Positions 7,790 through 16,049 of a DNA stretch of 64,000 nucleotides are shown piece by piece; positions within the stretch are counted from its first letter, which is position 1; every line of letters starts with the position of its first letter. The position numbers and the translations under genes are program-made. The stretch lies in contig NZ_CP016499.1 in NCBI RefSeq assembly GCF_001713475.1, positions 1,984,001 to 2,048,000 of the forward strand, given 5' to 3'. This stretch comes from Agrobacterium sp. RAC06. Lineage in GTDB: Bacteria > Pseudomonadota > Alphaproteobacteria > Rhizobiales > Rhizobiaceae. The notes beneath the pieces are model-generated. The model had not been told where the DNA came from. It searched no databases and saw only the letters and a program-made list of their open reading frames with translations.

Positions 7790-9513
7790 GACGCCTTGTC
7801 CTTTTCCTTGCATCTGTCCTGAAGCATTGCGACCGAGACCCCGTAATAGGTCCCGAGTTCATCGATGAGTTGCCGCCGCTCCGCCAACATCTGCTCACCC
7901 GACCAGGCAAGCTCGCGGGCCATGACGGTCAGCAGGGTGTCGAGAATTTCGAGATCGATCTGGCCGGTGATCGCAAGGCTCGTGCGGCGGAGCACGATGT
8001 CGGCCAGGTGGAGGACGTCTTCTCCCCCGATGAGCCAGAGGATTTCGGCCAGCGTCATCACAGTTGTGGAGGACAAGGGAACGTCGTCCGGGTGTCCGTC
8101 GCAGAAGGCCATGAGATCGAAGGCGCGCGATCCATAGGTGGATGCCAGGTGATCGGCGCGGGCCTTGCCGATCGGAAACTCGCGGGAGAGCAGAGCCGAC
8201 AACCGCTCGCCATCGGCCGGGTAGTTCCGGCCGCCACCGATCGGGCGGTCGGCGGTTGTCGCGATGCGGGGACGGCCGAGGAAGGCGAGCACCTCGTCGG
8301 TCACCTGTTCACCAAAGGCGCGGAAGGTCGTCCACTTGCCGCCGACCATGCAGAGCTGGGGCGGATCGCTCTCGACCCGGTGAATGACATGGCTGCGTGA
8401 GATCTTGCCCGTGAATTCCGCATCGCTGCGCGGCAGCGGACGGATGCCGCTGAAGCTGAAGACGATATCGGAGGCAGCGATGGCGAGATCCGGAAAGACG
8501 GTGCGGATCGCAGCGAGAATATAGTCGCGTTCCTCAGGCTCGCAGCGCGTCCGGCCCGGCTTGTCGACCTTGATATCCGTCGATCCGGCCAGGACGCGGC
8601 CGAGATAGGGAAAGAGGATGCAGACCCTGTTGTCGGTGTTCTCGAAGAAGATCATGTGGCCGTTCAGAGCCTGGTAGAGCGCGTCATTCGCGAGGATGAG
8701 ATGTGATCCCTTGGTCCCGGTCACGGTCTTTTCGGCTGGTGCTGCGCCGTCGCTGAGCGCCGTGATGGTCTGATCGATCCATGCGCCTGTGGCATTGACG
8801 ATCATGCGGGGACGCACGACGATGAGTTCGTTCGACCCCTCTGCCGAGAGCTGGTAGCTGTCGCCGATCCGCAGAAGTTTCGCGTAGTTCAGCGCGATCG
8901 CCTGGGGCGCGTCGTGTCGCGTATCGAGGACAAGTTCGAGTGCCAGGCGCTCCGGCTGGCTGATCCAGGCATCGTAATAGGTTGCGGAATAGCGGACCTG
9001 AGACGTCAAGGCCGGCCAGAGGGCCCGGGTGCTGCGGGCATTGCGGAACTGGTGGCGCGGGAGAAGCCGGTTCTTGCGGGTGACAAAATCATAGAGCGAG
9101 AGGCCCGCCTTGATCGCGAGCGCGCCACGGCTCGATGGTTTACCGACTGAGCCGAAGAAGGTCGCAGCCGCGTTGAAGAAGCCGCTGAAGATCGAGTGGA
9201 TCGGGATCGTCGTCGGCAGGGGGTGGACCATGTGGGGTGCGAGCCTGAGCAGTGCATCGCGCTCGGCCAAGGATTCCCGGACGAGATTGAATTCGCCATT
9301 TTCGAGATATCGCAGGCCGCCATGGATCATGCGCGAGGGGGCGGCACTGCAGCCAGAGGCGAAATCGTCCCGCTCGACCAGAAGCACGCGCAATCCCTGC
9401 AGCGCCAGATCGCGAAAGGCGGCGATACCATTGATGCCGCCGCCGACCACGACGGCATCAAAATCGCCGTCCTGTCGAATTCGCCTGAGCGCGTCCTCGC
9501 GGAATGTGGACAT
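7786..9513 (-). CDS. GlpD/EryB-like FAD-dependent polyol-phosphate dehydrogenase
   Basis: About 575 aa from the ATG at 9513; an in-frame TTG at 9543 is possible. The N-terminus has the FAD fold (FDAVVVGGGINGIAAFRDL) and the GlpD signature region SGCSAAPSRMIHGGLRYLEN. The middle holds GTKGSHLILAND, and the C-terminal third is the DAO_C-like helical domain. GlpD proteins oxidise glycerol-3-phosphate; EryB, a close paralogue in brucellae and rhizobia, oxidises erythritol-phosphate. Because it sits among an FGGY kinase, a SorC regulator and a ribose-type ABC importer rather than glycerol genes, a polyol-phosphate other than glycerol-3-phosphate is the better guess. Confidence 0.88.
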   Translation of the reverse strand: MSTFREDALRRIRQDGDFDAVVVGGGINGIAAFRDLALQGLRVLLVERDDFASGCSAAPSRMIHGGLRYLENGEFNLVRESLAERDALLRLAPHMVHPLPTTIPIHSIFSGFFNAAATFFGSVGKPSSRGALAIKAGLSLYDFVTRKNRLLPRHQFRNARSTRALWPALTSQVRYSATYYDAWISQPERLALELVLDTRHDAPQAIALNYAKLLRIGDSYQLSAEGSNELIVVRPRMIVNATGAWIDQTITALSDGAAPAEKTVTGTKGSHLILANDALYQALNGHMIFFENTDNRVCILFPYLGRVLAGSTDIKVDKPGRTRCEPEERDYILAAIRTVFPDLAIAASDIVFSFSGIRPLPRSDAEFTGKISRSHVIHRVESDPPQLCMVGGKWTTFRAFGEQVTDEVLAFLGRPRIATTADRPIGGGRNYPADGERLSALLSREFPIGKARADHLASTYGSRAFDLMAFCDGHPDDVPLSSTTVMTLAEILWLIGGEDVLHLADIVLRRTSLAITGQIDLEILDTLLTVMARELAWSGEQMLAERRQLIDELGTYYGVSVAMLQDRCKEKDKAS

Positions 9514-9574
9514 GGAAGTACCGTTCGCTGGTTTTGAGGCCAACGTCCCAATTCTCTGTTGTGGTCTGTGAGGG

Positions 9575-10573
9575 TTACCGGTCGAGTTCGACCAGATGGT
9601 CTCTAATGCCGGCCGTGATGGTCGACAGTTCGTGTTCGGTCAGGCGCAAGCGTGCGGCACCGGCATTCTCGATCGCCTGGGTGGGGTCGCGCGCACCGCA
9701 CAGCGAGAAGGTGATGCCCGGCTGGGCGAGCGTCCAGGCGATGACCACCTGGGCAACCGATGCCTCGTGCTGGTCAGCGATCGAGCGGATCACATGCATC
9801 AGTCGAGCGACCTTCTCCCGATTGCCGAGGCTGAAGCGCGGATTGCCATGCCGCTGGTCATCGTCGGCAAAGATGCGCTCGGGACCGATCTTGCCCGAGA
9901 GCAGGCCGAGCGCCAGCGACGAATAGCTGAGAATGGAAACCCCGTTGTCGAGACAGGTCGGAACGAAGCTCGTCTCGATATCGCGTTTCACCATGGAGTA
10001 TTCCTCCTGGATCGCGTCGAGCGCACCGGTTGCGAGATAGGCGGCCAGATCTGCCTCTGAGACATTGCTCGCGCCGATCGAGCGGATCTTGCCCTCGTCC
10101 TTCAGGCGAAGCAGTTCCCCGACCGTCTCGGCAATCGGCGTCGTCGCATCCTGCCAATGGGTGACATAGTGGTCGATATAGTCGGTGCCCAAACGGCGCA
10201 GGCTTTGTTCGACTTCGTAGCGGATGGAGGACGGCCCGAGATAGCGGTGTACCGGCTTGCCGGCCTGCTCGAAGAAGTAGGTCCCCTCGCCGACATGCCA
10301 GACGAGACCGCATTTGGAAACGAGCACGACCTTGTCGCGCTGGCCTGCAATCGCCTTGCCGACGATCGTTTCAGCCAGCCCCATGCCATAGGCGGGTGCG
10401 GTATCAATGAGCGAGACGCCGGCATCCACCGAGGCCCTGATAGCGTCGATCGATTGCTTTTCGTCGGTGCCGCCCCACATCCAGCCGCCGATGGCCCAGG
10501 TTCCGAGCCCGACTGCCGATGCCTTGATGCCACTTTGGCCGATGGGCCTGTTGAGTATGCCTTGGTCCGTCAC
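9575..10573 (-). CDS. Aldo/keto reductase
   Basis: About 332 aa from a GTG at 10573 that follows AAGGA and lies 4 bp past the regulator stop; an ATG at 10591 overlaps that stop with no clear ribosome site. The catalytic tetrad is visible: Asp and Tyr in IDTAPAYGMGLAE, Lys in VLVSKCGLVWH, His in YVTHWQDA. IRSIGASNVSEADL and the C-terminal LCGARDPTQAIENA (NADPH-binding part) complete the fold. It should interconvert a sugar aldehyde or ketone and its alcohol with NAD(P)H. In this operon it may act on the aldehyde released by the aldolase or on the free sugar. Confidence 0.92.
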   Translation of the reverse strand: MTDQGILNRPIGQSGIKASAVGLGTWAIGGWMWGGTDEKQSIDAIRASVDAGVSLIDTAPAYGMGLAETIVGKAIAGQRDKVVLVSKCGLVWHVGEGTYFFEQAGKPVHRYLGPSSIRYEVEQSLRRLGTDYIDHYVTHWQDATTPIAETVGELLRLKDEGKIRSIGASNVSEADLAAYLATGALDAIQEEYSMVKRDIETSFVPTCLDNGVSILSYSSLALGLLSGKIGPERIFADDDQRHGNPRFSLGNREKVARLMHVIRSIADQHEASVAQVVIAWTLAQPGITFSLCGARDPTQAIENAGAARLRLTEHELSTITAGIRDHLVELDR

Positions 10574-10577
10574 CGGA

Positions 10578-11543
10578 TCATCCTTCCCCATGTGTATCGA
10601 GTGCCCGGGCGATTTCTTCGTCCACCACGAGCGAGGTCAAAAACCGTCCGGCAAGGGTTGCTGCCACCGGGCCCGCCTTCAGGCTGCCTGCCGCGACGCC
10701 GATGATGGTCGGGCAGTTGGCAAGGTCTGCCGGGTCGAGTGCGACGACCCGCGAATTGAGATCGATCTCGGCGAGCGAACCGTCCGCCTTGATCAGATGC
10801 GCCAGAAATTCCCCGGCAATGCCCGCGTCAACAAGCGCCTGGCCGCCACGTGCCGGATCCGGCAACAGGTCGTAATAGCCGGAGCCTGGTGCCTGGACGG
10901 AGCCGATACCGACAAGGGCCACGGTCGCCTGGCGTGCCAGATCGAAGACCTCGCGGATCGAGGCGACATTCATCAGAAGGTCGCGCTGCTTATCGTCCTC
11001 GGCAAACAGCGGGGCATGGACGAGCTGCGCGGTGCCTCCAAGCTTGTCGGCCAGTTGCGTCGCCAGGTGGTTGACGTCGGTATAATGCTTTCCCTGCACG
11101 CCGCCGGTCAGCGGCACGACACGGACATCGAAACGGCGCTCGGCCTCGAGGTTTTCGACCACGGCACTCACCGCCTTGCCGCCGGTGATGGCGATGACGT
11201 CGCCGTCGCGAAGCGTTTCGAGGAGATGGTTGGCCGCGACTCGTCCGACCATCTGCAGCGTCGTCTCGGGATTATCCGATACGGTGGGCGTGACCACAGA
11301 CTGCTTCAGGCCAAAGCGCTGCGTGACGTCGTTTTCCATATCGACCAGCCGCTGATAGGGGCTGGAGATGCTGATCTTGACCATGCCTGCCTTGCGGCCA
11401 GCGGCAATCATACGGTTCACCTTCGTATGCGAGAGGTTGAGCTTCTCGGCGATCTCCGACTGCTTCACACCCTCGATGAAATGCAGGACGAGGACCGAAT
11501 ACATCTGGCGCTGCTGATCGAATTCATCCCTGTTGTCCACCAT
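10578..11543 (-). CDS. SorC/DeoR-like sugar-responsive transcriptional regulator
   Basis: 321 aa. The N-terminal helix-turn-helix is visible in FIEGVKQSEIAEKLNLSHTK followed by VNRMIAAGRKAGMVKISI. The rest is the SorC sugar-binding domain, with VIAITGGKAVSAVVENL near residue 130 and GIGSVQAPGSGYYD near 213. Members bind a phosphosugar and act as repressor or activator. Length and domain layout match EryD, the erythritol regulator. It lies inside the operon between permease and reductase, 32 bp after the permease, with a GAGGAG site, so it is probably autoregulated through the inverted repeat in front of the binding-protein gene. Confidence 0.92.
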   Translation of the reverse strand: MVDNRDEFDQQRQMYSVLVLHFIEGVKQSEIAEKLNLSHTKVNRMIAAGRKAGMVKISISSPYQRLVDMENDVTQRFGLKQSVVTPTVSDNPETTLQMVGRVAANHLLETLRDGDVIAITGGKAVSAVVENLEAERRFDVRVVPLTGGVQGKHYTDVNHLATQLADKLGGTAQLVHAPLFAEDDKQRDLLMNVASIREVFDLARQATVALVGIGSVQAPGSGYYDLLPDPARGGQALVDAGIAGEFLAHLIKADGSLAEIDLNSRVVALDPADLANCPTIIGVAAGSLKAGPVAATLAGRFLTSLVVDEEIARALDTHGEG

Positions 11544-11575
11544 GACGCGTCATCTCCTCGTTGCTTCCCGGCTGC

Positions 11576-12577
11576 TCAGCGGCGGCGCTTGACCAGGTAG
11601 TGGTCGAACAGCACGGCGGTGAGCAGAATGCTTCCCTTGATGATGTCCTGCCAGTAAACCGACACATTGAGCAAGGCGAGCGAGCTGGAAACCACCGAAA
11701 GCAGGACCGCGCCGAGGATCGCACCGAAGATGGTGCCGGCACCGCCCGAGAGGCTGGCGCCACCGATGACGGCAGCGGCGATCACGTTCAGTTCCATGCC
11801 GACGCCGAAACTGGGCTGGGCGGAGCCGAAGCGGGCCATGTAGATGACGCCAGCCACACCGCAAAGCGCAGAGCAGAGCGTGGTGGTGGCGAAGACGACG
11901 CGGCCGACGCGGATGCCGGAATAGGCGGCCGCCTTGGGATTGCTGCCGGTGTAGAAGACCTTGCGGAAGGCCGTTGTCCGGCGCAGCAGGAAGTCGAAGG
12001 ACACCACGACGACCACGAAGATGATGATGACTAGCGGGATGCCGTAGACAGCGCCCTGGCCGATGAACTTGAACTCCGGCGGCAGGGAGAAGAGCCCGAG
12101 CGGTCGACCACCCGTCGCCAGCAGGCAGATGCCGCGGGCAATCACCATGACGCCGAGCGAGACGATGAAATGGTGCAGGCCGACCACGGTGGTCAGAAAG
12201 CCCATGAACATGCCGATGCAGGTGGTGACAGCGATGGCAAAGGCGGCAGCGGCCCAGGGATCGATCCCGTTCAGGAAGAGCCAGCCGGCGACCACCATGG
12301 CCAGCGCCGTAACCGAGCCGACCGACAGGTCGATGCCGCCCGAGATCAAGAGGATCGTCATACCGACCACCACGATGCTCTCGACCGCGAAGGCCATGGA
12401 CATGGCCCGGAGATTATCCACCGTCAGGAAGTAGGGTGAGATGAAGGACATCACCGTGAACAACGTCAGGATGATGACGATCAGGCCTGTCTCGCGCGCC
12501 TTGATCGCAGGTGTCCACCACTGTGCGCGGCGCTCGGCGGCCGAGCCTGCGTGATGCTGTGTTTCGATCGTTACCAT
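11576..12577 (-). CDS. Ribose-type sugar ABC transporter, permease
   Basis: 333 aa from the ATG at 12577, preceded by a GGGAG site and 13 bp after the ATPase stop; a longer frame starting at 12616 overlaps the ATPase. It is strongly hydrophobic with about eight to ten membrane segments and the RbsC-family core SGGIDLSVGSVTALAMVVAG near residue 80 and GGASLSGGAGTIFGAILGAV near the C-terminus. It forms the inner-membrane channel with the adjacent dual ATPase and takes polyol or sugar from the binding protein. Confidence 0.95.
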   Translation of the reverse strand: MVTIETQHHAGSAAERRAQWWTPAIKARETGLIVIILTLFTVMSFISPYFLTVDNLRAMSMAFAVESIVVVGMTILLISGGIDLSVGSVTALAMVVAGWLFLNGIDPWAAAAFAIAVTTCIGMFMGFLTTVVGLHHFIVSLGVMVIARGICLLATGGRPLGLFSLPPEFKFIGQGAVYGIPLVIIIFVVVVVSFDFLLRRTTAFRKVFYTGSNPKAAAYSGIRVGRVVFATTTLCSALCGVAGVIYMARFGSAQPSFGVGMELNVIAAAVIGGASLSGGAGTIFGAILGAVLLSVVSSSLALLNVSVYWQDIIKGSILLTAVLFDHYLVKRRR

Positions 12578-12590
12578 TTGTCCCACTCCC

Positions 12591-14129
12591 TCATGCTTCG
12601 CCGTGGGGCGACGCATCGCCCTGGGTCAACTGACTGCTGATCGATGCAAGCTGCATGATCCGTTCTTCGGTCATCTCGGCACCGGTGACCTCTCCGGTAA
12701 TGCGCCCCTCGCGGACCACCAGCACACGGTCGCTCACCCCGATGAGCTCGGGGAGTTCCGAGGATATGACGACGACACCAACGCCCTCATTGGCGAGGTC
12801 CCTGATCTGGCGATGGATTTCCGCCTTGGCGCCGACATCGACACCACGGGTCGGTTCGTCGAGGAACACGACCTCAGGCTCGACCGACAGCATTCTGGCA
12901 AGCGCGACCTTCTGCTGGTTGCCGCCGCTCAGCGTGTTGACGGCGTCGCCCACCCCGTTGGAGCGCAGCTTCAGCCGCGTCCCGTAGTGCTCGGCGCGTG
13001 TCGTTTCCTGCCGGCGGCTGATCAGGCCGAAGGGATTGGCCACACGCTTGAGATCAAGCGCCGAGACATTGCTGGCGATGGACATGTTGAGAAACAGGCC
13101 GTCGCCCTTGCGGTCCTCGGAGACATAGACCAGCCCCTCGCGAATGCTGTCGCGATAGTCGCGGAGAGAAAGTTTCCGGCCCTTCAGCACCACCTCGCCC
13201 TCGGCCTTGCCTTCCAGCCGGCAGATGGCGCGCACAATCTCGCTGCGCCCCGCCCCGATCAGGCCGGCCAGGCCGAGGATCTCGCCCTTGCGTAAGTCGA
13301 AGCTGACGTTGGAGACCCTTCGCCCTTCGGTCAGATTGCGCACCGAGAGAATAACATCGTCGGACTTTGCATCCGGCGCCTGCTTGGGCGGATAGAGCTT
13401 GTCGAGCACGCGCCCGACCATGCTGTTGACGACATCCTGCGGGGTGATCGCCGCGATTTCCGCCGTCTTGATGTGGCAGCCGTCGCGCATGATGGTGATC
13501 CGGTCGCAATGCTGGAAGATCTCCGCCATGCGGTGGGAAATGTAGATGATCGCGATGCCGCGATCGGCGAGGCGACGCATGATCTTGAACAGCGTCTGCG
13601 CTTCGGTTTCGGTGAGGGCCGCCGTCGGCTCGTCGAGGATCAGAATGCGGCAGTCGAGCGTCAGCGCCTTGGCGATCTCGACGATCTGTTGCTGCGAAAT
13701 CGAGAGATCGCCAGCACGGCGCCTCGGATCGATATCGCCGATTTCCTTGAGGATCTCGCCGGCGCGGACGACCAGTGCGCGGTAATCCATCAAAAGGGTC
13801 CGGCTGCGGCCGGTCTCCGCCATGAACATGTTTTCGGCGACGGAGATCTCCGGGCAAAGGGCGATTTCCTGGTGGACGAAGCCGATGCCGAGCCGGTTGG
13901 CGGCATTCGGCGAAGCGATGCGAACGGGAGCGCCGTCGAGACGGATCTCGCCACGGTCGGGCTGCAGGATGCCGTCGATGATATGCATCAGCGTCGACTT
14001 GCCCGCACCGTTTTCGCCGGCCAGCGCATGGATTTCGCCCCGACGCAGTTCCAGTTCGGCGCCACGCAGGGCCTGGACCGGTCCGAACGACTTGTGCACA
14101 TCCGTCATGCTGAGGACGACCTCCGCCAT
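12591..14129 (-). CDS. Ribose-type sugar ABC transporter, dual ATP-binding protein
   Basis: 512 aa with two ABC modules, as in RbsA. The first module has Walker A GENGAGKSTLMH, signature LSISQQQIVEIAKAL and Walker B ILILDEPTAAL. The second has the degenerate Walker A GLIGAGRSEIVRAI usual for this family, an intact signature LSGGNQQKVALARML and Walker B VVFLDEPTRGVDVG. It powers import by the neighbouring permease. The gene is 75 bp downstream of the binding-protein gene. Confidence 0.96.
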   Translation of the reverse strand: MAEVVLSMTDVHKSFGPVQALRGAELELRRGEIHALAGENGAGKSTLMHIIDGILQPDRGEIRLDGAPVRIASPNAANRLGIGFVHQEIALCPEISVAENMFMAETGRSRTLLMDYRALVVRAGEILKEIGDIDPRRRAGDLSISQQQIVEIAKALTLDCRILILDEPTAALTETEAQTLFKIMRRLADRGIAIIYISHRMAEIFQHCDRITIMRDGCHIKTAEIAAITPQDVVNSMVGRVLDKLYPPKQAPDAKSDDVILSVRNLTEGRRVSNVSFDLRKGEILGLAGLIGAGRSEIVRAICRLEGKAEGEVVLKGRKLSLRDYRDSIREGLVYVSEDRKGDGLFLNMSIASNVSALDLKRVANPFGLISRRQETTRAEHYGTRLKLRSNGVGDAVNTLSGGNQQKVALARMLSVEPEVVFLDEPTRGVDVGAKAEIHRQIRDLANEGVGVVVISSELPELIGVSDRVLVVREGRITGEVTGAEMTEERIMQLASISSQLTQGDASPHGEA

Positions 14130-14204
14130 GACACCCCTCCCCTTCCATCACTTCGACTTCCCCGGCGCCGCGCGACGCGCCGCCGGGGTCATGCAGGTCG
14201 GCGC

Positions 14205-15221
14205 TCAGCGCCCCTTCATGTATTCGTTGAGGTCGAAGGATGCGGCGTTCGCCTTGGTGATGACCGCAAAGCCATTGTCCATCGACGGAACCTGCATCGG
14301 GTTGAAGCCCGACACCTTGTAGTCGTTGAACGGGTCGATCAGTTCCGGATGGGCGCCGAGGAAGGTATTCATGAAGCCCATGAAGCCCTGGATGCCCTGG
14401 TTCGGATTGATCGACATGTGGATATTGCCCTGCTTGATGTGCTCGAGCGTGGTGGGCGTGATGTCGGCGTGCAGGATCAGGACCTTCTTCTTGGCTTCGA
14501 GCACGGAGGCAACCGCGCCTTCTGCCGAACCCGCTTCGGGGATCCAGAGAGCACCGAGGTTCGGATTGGCCTGCAGCATGGCGGAGACCGCCTGATAGGC
14601 CGCGTTGGAATCCTGGTTGGTCGCCTGGCGCCCGACCAGCTTCATGTCCGGATGGGTTCGCTCCATGTAGTCGATGAGTGCGGTCACCCGCAGGTCGTGG
14701 TTGCTCTGGCCCGGATTTTCGAGAACCGCATATTCGCCCTTGCCGCCGAGCGCCTTGACGATTTCTTCGGCTGCAAACTTCGCCTCGGCGACATTGTCGG
14801 AGGTGATATAGGCAGTGCGCTTGGACATCGGCGAGTCTGCCGCAAAGGTCGTGACCGAGATGCCGGAGTCGATGGCCCGGTTGATCGGCTCGATGAACGG
14901 ATCCGACTGCATCGGATGCAGCAGGATGCCCTTCGGCTTCTTCACCACTTCCTGCTCGAAAGAGGCGATCTGCTTGGTGATGTCGTATTCCGGCGTACCG
15001 GTAAAGGCAGCCTCGCAGCCCAGCGCCTTGGCCGCCTGCTTGAAGCCTTCGAAGACCGGGACCCAATAGGGATGGCCGGAGACCATGACGTTCATGACAT
15101 AGGTTTCGCCCGGCTCGCAGGCAAACTTTCCTTCGGCGTTGGCCGGCGCGACGGCCCCGGCAATGGCGGCGGCGGCGGCAATCAGGCCGATGGCGGTGGC
15201 GGCCTTCAGAGACTTCAGCAT
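14205..15221 (-). CDS. Periplasmic sugar-binding protein of the ABC importer
   Basis: 338 aa from the ATG at 15221, preceded by GGGAGGGG; the frame also extends to 15254 without ribosome-site support. The signal peptide is MLKSLKAATAIGLIAAAAA with cleavage after PANA. The mature protein follows the periplasmic binding protein type-1 (RbsB-like) fold, for example MVSGHPYWVPVFEGFKQAAK near residue 48 and TFAADSPMSKRTAYITSDN near 140. It is the first gene of the operon and captures the substrate; the family is used for pentoses, tetritols, inositol and autoinducer-2, so sequence does not fix the ligand. Confidence 0.94.
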   Translation of the reverse strand: MLKSLKAATAIGLIAAAAAIAGAVAPANAEGKFACEPGETYVMNVMVSGHPYWVPVFEGFKQAAKALGCEAAFTGTPEYDITKQIASFEQEVVKKPKGILLHPMQSDPFIEPINRAIDSGISVTTFAADSPMSKRTAYITSDNVAEAKFAAEEIVKALGGKGEYAVLENPGQSNHDLRVTALIDYMERTHPDMKLVGRQATNQDSNAAYQAVSAMLQANPNLGALWIPEAGSAEGAVASVLEAKKKVLILHADITPTTLEHIKQGNIHMSINPNQGIQGFMGFMNTFLGAHPELIDPFNDYKVSGFNPMQVPSMDNGFAVITKANAASFDLNEYMKGR

Positions 15222-15249
15222 TTTTCCCCTCCCAGAGATGGTGATCAAC

Positions 15250-15282
15250 TGCAATAAAAATCGCCTTAAGCAATTTATTGCA
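15250..15282. promoter_or_regulatory. Inverted repeat TGCAATAAA-N15-TTTATTGCA, candidate SorC operator
   Basis: A perfect 9-bp inverted repeat 28 bp upstream of the binding-protein start and in the gap shared with the divergent 97-aa gene. GTGATCAAC/GTGATCAAT flank it at 15241 and 15287 as a further repeat. Position in front of an operon that encodes its own SorC regulator makes it the natural operator candidate. Confidence 0.6.
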
Positions 15283-15373
15283 TGACGTGATCAATATCGC
15301 GGCGAAGGGCTTGCGTCAATCACGTCTGCATAATATTTTTGTTTCTGAAATTTATTTCACGCAGGGGGATCAC

Positions 15374-15667
15374 ATGAACCAACAGCGACGGTCGATTGGC
15401 GTGCATCTGCGGATGACCTGTGCACCTCTGGAGGCAGATAGCCTGCTGAGTGCCCTTCAGGATCTGCAGCGCTTGAGCCGCGAAGAACCCGGAAACCGAA
15501 TGTTCGACATTCTGCAGTGCTGCGAGCATGCCGGTGGTTTTCTGGTCCTCGAAGAATTTGAAAACGGAGCGGCGCTTGCGACCCACAGGGCATCGGACCA
15601 CTTCCGGCGATTCAAGGAGGCCACGGCATCGCTGACGTTGACGATCGAGCGTTATGCCCCGGTCTGA
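15374..15667 (+). CDS. Small ABM-type (antibiotic biosynthesis monooxygenase fold) protein
   Basis: 97 aa from the ATG at 15374 after GCAGGGGG; a longer frame from 15278 has no ribosome site and would overlap the inverted repeat. The pattern LRMTCAPLEADSLLSALQDL, then FDILQCCEHAGGFLVLEEFE and ALATHRASDHFRRFKEATA matches the dimeric alpha/beta-barrel family that includes YgiN. Such proteins are quinol or aldehyde-related monooxygenases, or have no enzyme activity known. It is divergent from the polyol operon and may share its operator. Confidence 0.75.
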   Translation: MNQQRRSIGVHLRMTCAPLEADSLLSALQDLQRLSREEPGNRMFDILQCCEHAGGFLVLEEFENGAALATHRASDHFRRFKEATASLTLTIERYAPV

Positions 15668-16049
15668 TGCGGCACGTCACCGGGTGACTGCAGCATTAGC
15701 CTTCGAAAGCGTGAGAGTTTCAGGTCTTGCAACGACAATAGAATCACGGAAGCACATGATGGGTCAGACGCGGATATAATTGCCGCTCTCCCGTCATGTT
15801 GACGTCAACCCAAAGCCGAGGCGCAAAGATGGCATCCACGGTCGCTCGCGGCAGGAAAACCATAGGAAAATCAAAGGAAATTTCTCCAAGCCTCAGAAAT
15901 CATGGGAGAATCGAGGATCCCCAGCCAATTCCCCCCAAAAGCCCTGATTCCTAAGTTTTTCCGTCATCCCGGATCCCGTTTTGGCGTCGTCGGCGACCTG
16001 ATGCCCAAAACTGATGCCCAAGCCGAAATCGGCACGCGCGACCTTTCGC
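15668..16049. other. Intergenic region holding copy 2 of the dispersed repeat
   Basis: 382 bp between convergent genes. A short palindrome GTCACCGGGTGAC (15676-15688) follows the 97-aa gene. The repeat copy lies at about 15785-15917. The rest shows no gene or RNA that I can support. Confidence 0.55.
15785..15917 (+). repeat. Dispersed intergenic repeat, copy 2 (with 52-codon ORF)
   Basis: Second copy of the element at 3438-3571, same orientation. Its ATG at 15796 opens a 52-codon frame to 15954 (MLTSTQSRGAKMASTVARG..., ending PPKSPDS). Copy 1 has the same start and frame but stops after 27 codons. No ribosome site precedes the ATG in either copy, so the conserved frame may be incidental. Confidence 0.75.

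Noticed and set aside
7786..9513. Naming the dehydrogenase glpD outright
   Set aside because: Neighbours are a SorC regulator, FGGY kinase and ribose-type importer, as in erythritol operons; substrate may not be glycerol-3-phosphate.
10407..11600. 397-codon plus-strand frame
   Set aside because: Antisense to the SorC regulator and reductase; no recognisable features.
13473..15257. 594-codon plus-strand frame
   Set aside because: Antisense to the same transporter genes; Arg/His/Asp-rich with no fold or ribosome site.
13054..15294. 746-codon minus-strand frame across the ABC ATPase and binding-protein genes
   Set aside because: Arg/Pro/His-rich translation with no domains; out of frame with two clear transporter genes on the same strand. 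A high-G+C shadow.
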